From contig NZ_JAFBDK010000003.1 in NCBI RefSeq assembly GCF_016908195.1, positions 1 to 64,000 on the forward strand: a stretch of 64,000 bases of DNA. Direction: 5' to 3'. Both the position numbers and the translations under genes were made by a program. The notes beneath the pieces were generated by a model, which was given only the letters and a program-made list of their open reading frames with translations, made no database searches and was not told the origin of the DNA. Every line of letters begins with the position of its first letter. Position 1 is the stretch's first letter. Positions 58,789 through 64,000 of the stretch are shown here, one piece after another. The stretch is from Jeotgalibacillus terrae (lineage in GTDB: Bacteria > Bacillota > Bacilli > Bacillales > Jeotgalibacillaceae).

Positions 58789-58814
58789 AAAAGAAGCCCC
58801 TCTCAAGGCTTCTC
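58789..58814 (-). terminator. Terminator after the monooxygenase gene
   Basis: On the minus strand GAAGCCTTGAGAGGGGCTTC is followed by TTTTC. Confidence 0.65.
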
Positions 58815-58822
58815 AAATTTCC

Positions 58823-60439
58823 TTATATAAAATACCTTTTTAACTTCGCCATCACTTTCCTCACATCAGCCGAACCGTCGTGGAAGCCGACGTGGCCATC
58901 GGGACGGATGAAAAGCGTACTCCCTTTACTCATACCCAGGTTCTTATCGAGATCCCGGTGGACGTCATAGATGATCGGGAGTTCGTCCCGCTCTGTAATC
59001 ACTGTGCCGCCTCGGGCCACTAGGTATACTTTCAACATATCCGGAAAGGCCCTGTTTGCTTCTTCTGCAAAATCATATGCAAAATCAATCAGGTCCTGCT
59101 CATAGCAGTCAATATAGATCAGACAGACATATCCGAGCCGCTGAATGAGCGGGTAAAGGCGCTCATCCGTGGTACCTTCATTGAATAAAACCTGATCCGG
59201 CACCCGTTCACCAGCCTGGATTGCTTTGCGGGAAAGAGATTTATCTCTAAATGAACGATTAATCGGCGTTTTATCATAATCACTGTGCACATGGGAAAGT
59301 GCATTGGCAAAGATGGACTGGACCCATCCTTGCTTAAGAACTGCTTTTCCAGACCAGTTTCTCGCCTGGCCAAGCAGTCCTTTCATATGAATCATTTTAA
59401 GCTCCAGTGTCGTATTGCGTATTACTTCTCTTGCTACAGGTGCACGTTCTTCATGATACGTATCCAAAAACGGATTCCCTGCGTAGCCTTTTAAAACGGT
59501 ATCGATCTTCCAGCAGAGATTTCCGACATCCTCAAGACCGATATTCATGCCCTGACCGCCGAGCGGATTATTCACATGGGCTGCATCACCTACAAAGAAC
59601 ACATTACCTACACGATAATTCGGTACCTGCCTGTGAGCTGTACCAAAATAGGCCAGCCACTTTGGATGCTGCACTTTATAAGAGCGGTCTAAAATCGTAT
59701 CAAGCGTTGTCTGGAGCTCGTGCAGTTTCATTTCCTTTTTGCGCGGTCCGCCCTGTCTTGTCCGGTCAAAGCCGACAACACGGTAGGTTCCATCTTTATA
59801 AGGAAAGAACGCAGCGGCTCCTCTGTCATTCAAATGGAGATTAATATGAATTTCCTTCATGTCAGGGACCTCAACATCTCCCGTAAAAAATGTAATCCCT
59901 TCATCTTCACCGACAAATGGCACATCGAGCTCTTTCCGGATTTTACTGTGTGCCCCATCACATGCGAGGAGATACTTCGCAAAATAGGTTTTCGTGATGC
60001 CATGATGGACGGCTGTTACATAGACGCCATTGTCCTTTTGTGTGACATCAAGCACTTCATGCTCCCTGAAAATTTGTCCGCCTCTTGCATTGAGATGATC
60101 TTCAAGGATTTCCTCGATCTCATCCTGGGGAATAATCAATAAGTAAGGATATCTGCTTTTAATATGATACAGTTCAACGTATGATGGATGCTTTCCGGCG
60201 AGGTGAAGCTTCGCACCCGGACCGGGGTATCCTCTTTTCAAAAATGGTTTGTTTACTCCGAGAAATTCGAACAGTTCAAGAGATCTTGCCTGTATCCCTA
60301 ATGCTTTTGATAACACTGAACGCCCCGGTTTTTTTTCAAGGCAGATATAGTCTACTCCGCGTTTTGTCATCACATTTGATGCCATGAGTCCTGCGGGTCC
60401 TGCTCCGATAATCAGTACATCTGTTTCGATCACAGCCAT
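58823..60439 (-). CDS. FAD-dependent aromatic-ring monooxygenase family protein
   Basis: The 538-residue flavoprotein has the FAD-binding GxGxxG in DVLIIGAGPAGLMASNVM, the NAD(P)H/FAD motif LLACDGAHSKIRKEL and FFVGDAAHVNNPLGGQGMNI (20 residues). The C-terminal 140 residues form the thioredoxin-like domain of phenol-hydroxylase-type (TfdB/PheA) enzymes. It probably hydroxylates a phenolic or polyketide-like substrate with NAD(P)H and oxygen; the substrate is unknown. Single gene. Confidence 0.88.
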   Translation of the reverse strand: MAVIETDVLIIGAGPAGLMASNVMTKRGVDYICLEKKPGRSVLSKALGIQARSLELFEFLGVNKPFLKRGYPGPGAKLHLAGKHPSYVELYHIKSRYPYLLIIPQDEIEEILEDHLNARGGQIFREHEVLDVTQKDNGVYVTAVHHGITKTYFAKYLLACDGAHSKIRKELDVPFVGEDEGITFFTGDVEVPDMKEIHINLHLNDRGAAAFFPYKDGTYRVVGFDRTRQGGPRKKEMKLHELQTTLDTILDRSYKVQHPKWLAYFGTAHRQVPNYRVGNVFFVGDAAHVNNPLGGQGMNIGLEDVGNLCWKIDTVLKGYAGNPFLDTYHEERAPVAREVIRNTTLELKMIHMKGLLGQARNWSGKAVLKQGWVQSIFANALSHVHSDYDKTPINRSFRDKSLSRKAIQAGERVPDQVLFNEGTTDERLYPLIQRLGYVCLIYIDCYEQDLIDFAYDFAEEANRAFPDMLKVYLVARGGTVITERDELPIIYDVHRDLDKNLGMSKGSTLFIRPDGHVGFHDGSADVRKVMAKLKRYFI

Positions 60440-60568
60440 GAGACTAACTCCTTTCGTTCAACCTGTGCTGATCTTTCTCTAAAGTTAGCACATCATCAAT
60501 CTGCTTCACCATTTTAAATACGGAATGGCTCCTATCATACCGATACCCTTATTCAGCGTCATCATGCA

Positions 60569-61465
60569 TCAGGATTCTTCATTATATGGATTGATATGCA
60601 CAAGCACCTGCTTTACATCTTCATGACGATCGAGCAGCCTGCGCTTCACATTTTTCCCGATACGATGCCCTTCTTCAACTGTCATGTAAGGATCAACACT
60701 AATTTTAATATCAATTACAATATAGTGTCCATGGGTTCTCGCGAGCAGTTCATCTACTCGCTCAACGCCTGGAATTGTCATCACAGTCTCGATAAATGGA
60801 TTTGTTTTTTCAGCCCCAAGCACCTGCTCCATCATGACAGAACCTGCTTCTTTTGCGAGAGAGAAACCGATTTTAATAACAATCAGCGACACCACTAAAC
60901 CCGCCACAGGATCAGCATAGAGTAAAAAGCTCAGTTCAAACCGCTCACCAATGATCGCACCAAGCACACCAAAGAATGCTGCTATTGAAGACAATGCATC
61001 TGACCGGTGATGCCAGGCTTCTGCCATCAAAGCAGAGCTGTCAATTCTTTTTGCAATACGCTTTTTATAATGAAACAGGATTTCTTTAATTAAAATGGAA
61101 AATACAATGACAGCAAGTGCAATACTGCCTGGTGCTTGAGGGATTTCACCAAAAAAAACGCCTGCTGAAGAGGAAGCGATCTCTACACCGACGACGACAA
61201 GTAAAATGGCGACAATGATCGTGGCGATATTCTCCGCTTTCCCATGGCCATACGGGTGATCTTCATCAGGCGGCTTCTTCGCTGTACGCAGCCCGGCAAG
61301 CACTGCCACTGATCCTGCCACGTCTGACGCTGAATGGGCAGCATCAGCGACAAGTGCCCGGCTGCCTGAGATATAGCCAAAGACACCTTTTAATATTGTT
61401 AACAGCGTATTTGCCACAATCCCAACCCACGTGGCAAATTCAGCTTCTTTAAACCGATTATTCAT
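60569..61465 (-). CDS. Cation diffusion facilitator family efflux protein
   Basis: The 298-residue membrane transporter has about six helices with metal-site motifs ALVADAAHSASDV (His-x-x-x-Asp type) and AEAWHHRSDALSS, and a cytoplasmic C-terminal domain (about 210-298, HGHYIVIDIKISVDP). It exports divalent metal ions, as B. subtilis YeaB/MneP does for manganese. Metal not certain. ATG with AGGTGG upstream; seven codons earlier another ATG precedes that site. Confidence 0.9.
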   Translation of the reverse strand: MNNRFKEAEFATWVGIVANTLLTILKGVFGYISGSRALVADAAHSASDVAGSVAVLAGLRTAKKPPDEDHPYGHGKAENIATIIVAILLVVVGVEIASSSAGVFFGEIPQAPGSIALAVIVFSILIKEILFHYKKRIAKRIDSSALMAEAWHHRSDALSSIAAFFGVLGAIIGERFELSFLLYADPVAGLVVSLIVIKIGFSLAKEAGSVMMEQVLGAEKTNPFIETVMTIPGVERVDELLARTHGHYIVIDIKISVDPYMTVEEGHRIGKNVKRRLLDRHEDVKQVLVHINPYNEES

Positions 61466-61637
61466 GTCCCAACACCACCTGTGCAAATTTGTTGCAGCTT
61501 CATTATCCTAACAGACTGCCCACGAGTGGGTCTATACAAACCTTTTTATAGTATGTCACGAGTTTTAGAATCGATAAATGAAGTAACAGGAAGGGAAATA
61601 TGTTAGAGGCAGGCAAACTTAATGATGATGAAAAAAA

Positions 61638-61676
61638 TAGCCATCCTTTTCACTTTTATTTGAAAAGGATGGCTAT
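61638..61676. terminator. Terminator after the FNT transporter gene
   Basis: AGCCATCCTTTTCA...TGAAAAGGATGGCT is a long perfect hairpin next to the FNT stop, with an A-run on its left that gives T on the minus strand. Confidence 0.8.
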
Positions 61677-61683
61677 ACTTCAC

Positions 61684-62517
61684 TTATTTCTCCAAAGCAG
61701 CCCTGGTAGAAGCTGCTTTCGCTCTTGCAGTTAATTCCTTTTCCTTCTTCGTAGAATTCAAATACGTATACAGAACCCCAACGAAGAATGCACCTCCGAC
61801 AATATTGCCGAGCGTAACAACCAGCACATTTTCAACTGCTGCCTGAAACGTGACAAGTGCTGTATGCGGAGCAGTCAGCGCAATTGAAAACAGTGCCATA
61901 TTGGCAATGCTGTGCTCGTACCCTGAAATAAAGAATGTAAAAACAAATAAAATCATGAGTGCAATTTTTGCAATATCATCCTTTACCTGCAGCGGAATCC
62001 ACACTGCGAGACAGACAAGCCAGTTGGCAAGAATCGCTCTGAAAAACATTTCAGAATAAGGCAGATTCATTTTCTTTTCTGCAGCTGTGATCAGATATGA
62101 TTCTGAAGGATCCATTGTGGCAAATAAGCCGGTCATGATAATTAATCCGGTGAAGAATAAAATACCGACCAGGTTGCCCAAATAACATGCGCCCCATACA
62201 CGCAGCGTATCCATCCAGTTTGTCGTTTTCTTCATCGCACCGACAACCATATACATTGTATTGGATGTAAACAGCTCAGTCTTTCCGTATAAAATCAAAC
62301 AGAATGCAACACCAAAGAAAATTGCATTAATAAAATATGTTGCCGGTGACGCTGCTTCATAAAACGGCTGCGCCAGGCGAAACGCCATCACAACGGCCAT
62401 TCCTACATACATACCCGCAAGCATTGCGCGAACGATATAGTGGTTCGGCTGTTCTCTCAGTAAATCTCTTTTTAAAGTGGCTGCGCCTAATAATTTCTCT
62501 ATTGTAGACTGTTCCAT
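61684..62517 (-). CDS. Formate/nitrite transporter family protein
   Basis: The 277-residue channel protein has six helices and FNT motifs KTELFTSNTMYMVVGA, WGACYLGNLVGILFF, SGYEHSIANMALF and VVTLGNIVGGAFFVGV. The second and third hydrophobic constriction residues match the family. Substrate could be formate, nitrite or hydrosulfide; context gives no decision. ATG with GGATGGTGAAGG upstream. Confidence 0.92.
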   Translation of the reverse strand: MEQSTIEKLLGAATLKRDLLREQPNHYIVRAMLAGMYVGMAVVMAFRLAQPFYEAASPATYFINAIFFGVAFCLILYGKTELFTSNTMYMVVGAMKKTTNWMDTLRVWGACYLGNLVGILFFTGLIIMTGLFATMDPSESYLITAAEKKMNLPYSEMFFRAILANWLVCLAVWIPLQVKDDIAKIALMILFVFTFFISGYEHSIANMALFSIALTAPHTALVTFQAAVENVLVVTLGNIVGGAFFVGVLYTYLNSTKKEKELTARAKAASTRAALEK

Positions 62518-62625
62518 CCTTCACCATCCTGCATTCTGTGTAAAATTTGTGATTCAATTCACAGATCAGTGTAAAGGGGTAAGCGCTGCCAGTACAATAG
62601 GGTTTATTATTTTCAGATTAGCAAG

Positions 62626-63693
62626 TTATTTCCGCTGTAAAACCTGTTTTACAGCGCGCTCAGCTGACCAGAGCGCTCCTTCTAAATGACCACCGGATGT
62701 AGCTGAGGTTTCAGTCCCGGCAAACATCAGCTTTTCATTCCATTCTCCATCTATTTGAATCGGCTGATACTGCGGAAAATCAGTCAGCGGCCGTCCATCC
62801 TGATCTGTCGCAGTATCAGCATCCAGAGACCAGTCCTTATATAATAAAGCTGCAGGCTGACCTGCCTCTTCACCATAAAGCCGTGTCAGCTGCTCAATGA
62901 CTAGCAACCGTATTTTTTCCTGACCCAGCTCACGACGCTGATCTGCTGACAGGCTGAAAAAACCAAACAGCGCACCGGCTCCTGTCTCAGGTGAAGCATC
63001 ATGAATTTCCTGAAGCGGTCCCACCCAGCTCATCGCCTGACCTGAAAGACCGGCTTCACGCCAGAACGGCTGGTCATACACTGCAACGACTTTTGCCTGC
63101 CCTGCCATCAAGGTTGGCAGATCGGGAATTTGTGGAAGATCAGGTGAAAATGAGATGTTATGGATCAGTCGGGGCGGCAGTGCCAGGATAACTGATTCAG
63201 CCTCAATAGAATGTGTGTCACCACTGCTTTTTACCGACGAAACTGTTATCGCACCTGCTTCATTTATAAGAATATTCGTCACACGCGTATTCAATTCAAT
63301 TGTCTGATCAGGTATTGTACTTGCAATCGCCTCTATCAGTGATTGAACACCTCCAACAATCCGCTCAGATCTCTCGATTGAATTCGTGGGCAGTGAATGA
63401 CGCTGAGCCGGATCAGATTTGGACTGTTCAAACAGCAGTTGACCCGTTGTGTGCTGCGGAAATGTCTTTAATCCAAGTTTCTTTGTCAGTTCAGTGATTA
63501 TCGGCTCATGCTCCGGCCAGAACCATGTTGGGCCAAGATCAAACCCTGCACTCGCAGCCGTTTCAGTCAGCACTCTGCCACCTATTCTGTTTCTTGATTC
63601 AATGATTTGATAGTCAACGCCTGCAGCAGTCAGCAACGAGGCTGCATATAATCCGCTTAATCCTGCACCGATAATGATGACTGGTTTTTTCAT
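62626..63693 (-). CDS. Flavin monoamine oxidase family protein
   Basis: The 355-residue protein has the FAD dinucleotide motif PVIIIGAGLSGLYAASLL, RIGGRVLTE and the C-terminal FAGTETSATSGGHLEGALWS (20 residues), typical of amine oxidases. It is shorter than most eukaryotic relatives (about 450-520 aa). Substrate unknown. Single gene. Confidence 0.87.
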   Translation of the reverse strand: MKKPVIIIGAGLSGLYAASLLTAAGVDYQIIESRNRIGGRVLTETAASAGFDLGPTWFWPEHEPIITELTKKLGLKTFPQHTTGQLLFEQSKSDPAQRHSLPTNSIERSERIVGGVQSLIEAIASTIPDQTIELNTRVTNILINEAGAITVSSVKSSGDTHSIEAESVILALPPRLIHNISFSPDLPQIPDLPTLMAGQAKVVAVYDQPFWREAGLSGQAMSWVGPLQEIHDASPETGAGALFGFFSLSADQRRELGQEKIRLLVIEQLTRLYGEEAGQPAALLYKDWSLDADTATDQDGRPLTDFPQYQPIQIDGEWNEKLMFAGTETSATSGGHLEGALWSAERAVKQVLQRK

Positions 63694-63786
63694 ATATTGA
63701 ACTCCCGTCCTTATTCGTACAAATAATGATTTGTTTTGATGGCTTCATTTTACTGATACCACTTTTTATTCACAACGAAAAACACT

Positions 63787-63815
63787 TGACGAAAGCCTGC
63801 GACAGACATTTATCT
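63787..63815 (+). promoter_or_regulatory. Possible promoter of the htpX-like gene
   Basis: TTGACG, a 17-bp spacer and TTTATC are seen about 50 bp before the start codon. The -10 is weak. Confidence 0.35.
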
Positions 63816-63861
63816 GAAAATTATGTTAAAATTATCACAAACTTATAAATGGGGGCGCATA

Positions 63862-64000
63862 ATGGGGAAAAGAATATTGCTGTTTATCATCACAAACCTG
63901 CTGGTCATAATCACGATTACAACTGTATGGTCTTTTATTGCTTCTGTTACAGATTTAAATTATTTATTCCAGACTGGAGAGCCCGGGCTTGGAATTGACC
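63862..64000 (+). CDS. htpX: HtpX-like membrane metalloprotease, N-terminal fragment
   Basis: Only the first 46 codons are in the window. MGKRILLFIITNLLVIITI and the following hydrophobic stretch match the opening of HtpX (KRIxLFxxTNLLV). GGGGGCGCATA precedes the ATG. The catalytic HEXXH lies beyond the window, so the call rests on the N terminus alone. HtpX degrades damaged membrane proteins. Confidence 0.78.
   Translation, partial: MGKRILLFIITNLLVIITITTVWSFIASVTDLNYLFQTGEPGLGID

Noticed and set aside
59407-60142. Two open frames of 140-145 codons opposite the monooxygenase
   Set aside because: These are antisense shadows of a conserved flavoprotein gene.

Overview
The window is about 64 kb of a low-GC Gram-positive chromosome. 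It starts inside the 5' end of a 16S rRNA gene read on the minus strand. The 16S start, the Bacillus-type gene order moxR-DUF58-tgpA-guaA-pbuG, the strong AGGAGG ribosome sites with frequent GTG/TTG starts, and the riboswitch repertoire all point to the order Bacillales. A Planococcaceae-like genus such as Jeotgalibacillus is plausible, but that is inference. No prophage, transposase gene or CRISPR array was seen. Most genes are ordinary chromosomal housekeeping genes, and most lie on the minus strand.

Layout. 1-5.5 kb: rRNA promoter, then glucose PTS (ptsG) under GlcT antitermination and the purine permease pbuG under a guanine riboswitch. 5.5-12 kb: guaA with a second guanine-type riboswitch, then tgpA, DUF58 and MoxR genes. 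A GC-rich dispersed repeat sits inside the guaA riboswitch leader. 12-15 kb: NAD salvage operon pncA-pncB-nadE with a NiaR-like operator. 15-20 kb: two STAS-domain stressosome-type regulators, a small kinase-like gene, a flavodoxin-fold gene and DUF3231. 20-25 kb: PadR/HAAS pair with paired operators, a YeeE/YedE sulfur transporter, an ACR3/BASS-like transporter, a lipoprotein and a HAD phosphatase. 25-29 kb: YolD under a LexA box, SCP2, an M48 protease fused to ankyrin repeats, and a Fic toxin with a 55-residue antitoxin-like partner.

29-36 kb: orphan PAS-PAS histidine kinase, thiamin salvage operon tenA-thiM-thiD-thiE-thiW with a TPP riboswitch, and lipM-lipA, which carries its own TPP riboswitch. 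36-40 kb: APH-like kinase, C45 acyltransferase, EcsC and an ion-channel-like protein. 40-45 kb: class I ribonucleotide reductase operon (nrdA-nrdB-flavodoxin) controlled by two NrdR boxes and a cobalamin riboswitch, followed by a 21-bp periodic array and glutathione peroxidase. 45-51 kb: SAM-riboswitch-controlled NhaC-family transporter, SRPBCC protein, MerR/TipAS regulator, an unrecognised membrane protein, a LexA-controlled WYL-like small protein and a LOV-STAS photoreceptor. 51-64 kb: RND transporter pair with its TetR regulator, a second 21-bp periodic array, a class F-type sortase with its surface protein, a FAD monooxygenase, CDF and FNT transporters, an amine oxidase, and the start of an HtpX-like protease.

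The strongest signals beyond routine annotation are regulatory. A dispersed repeat sits between the two pairing arms of the guaA riboswitch switch, and its relatives show covarying terminal arms; one relative sits in the nrd leader. Two arrays with exact 21-bp spacing share a heptad coding-like phase. A TPP riboswitch controls lipoate genes. Two small SOS genes share one promoter architecture.
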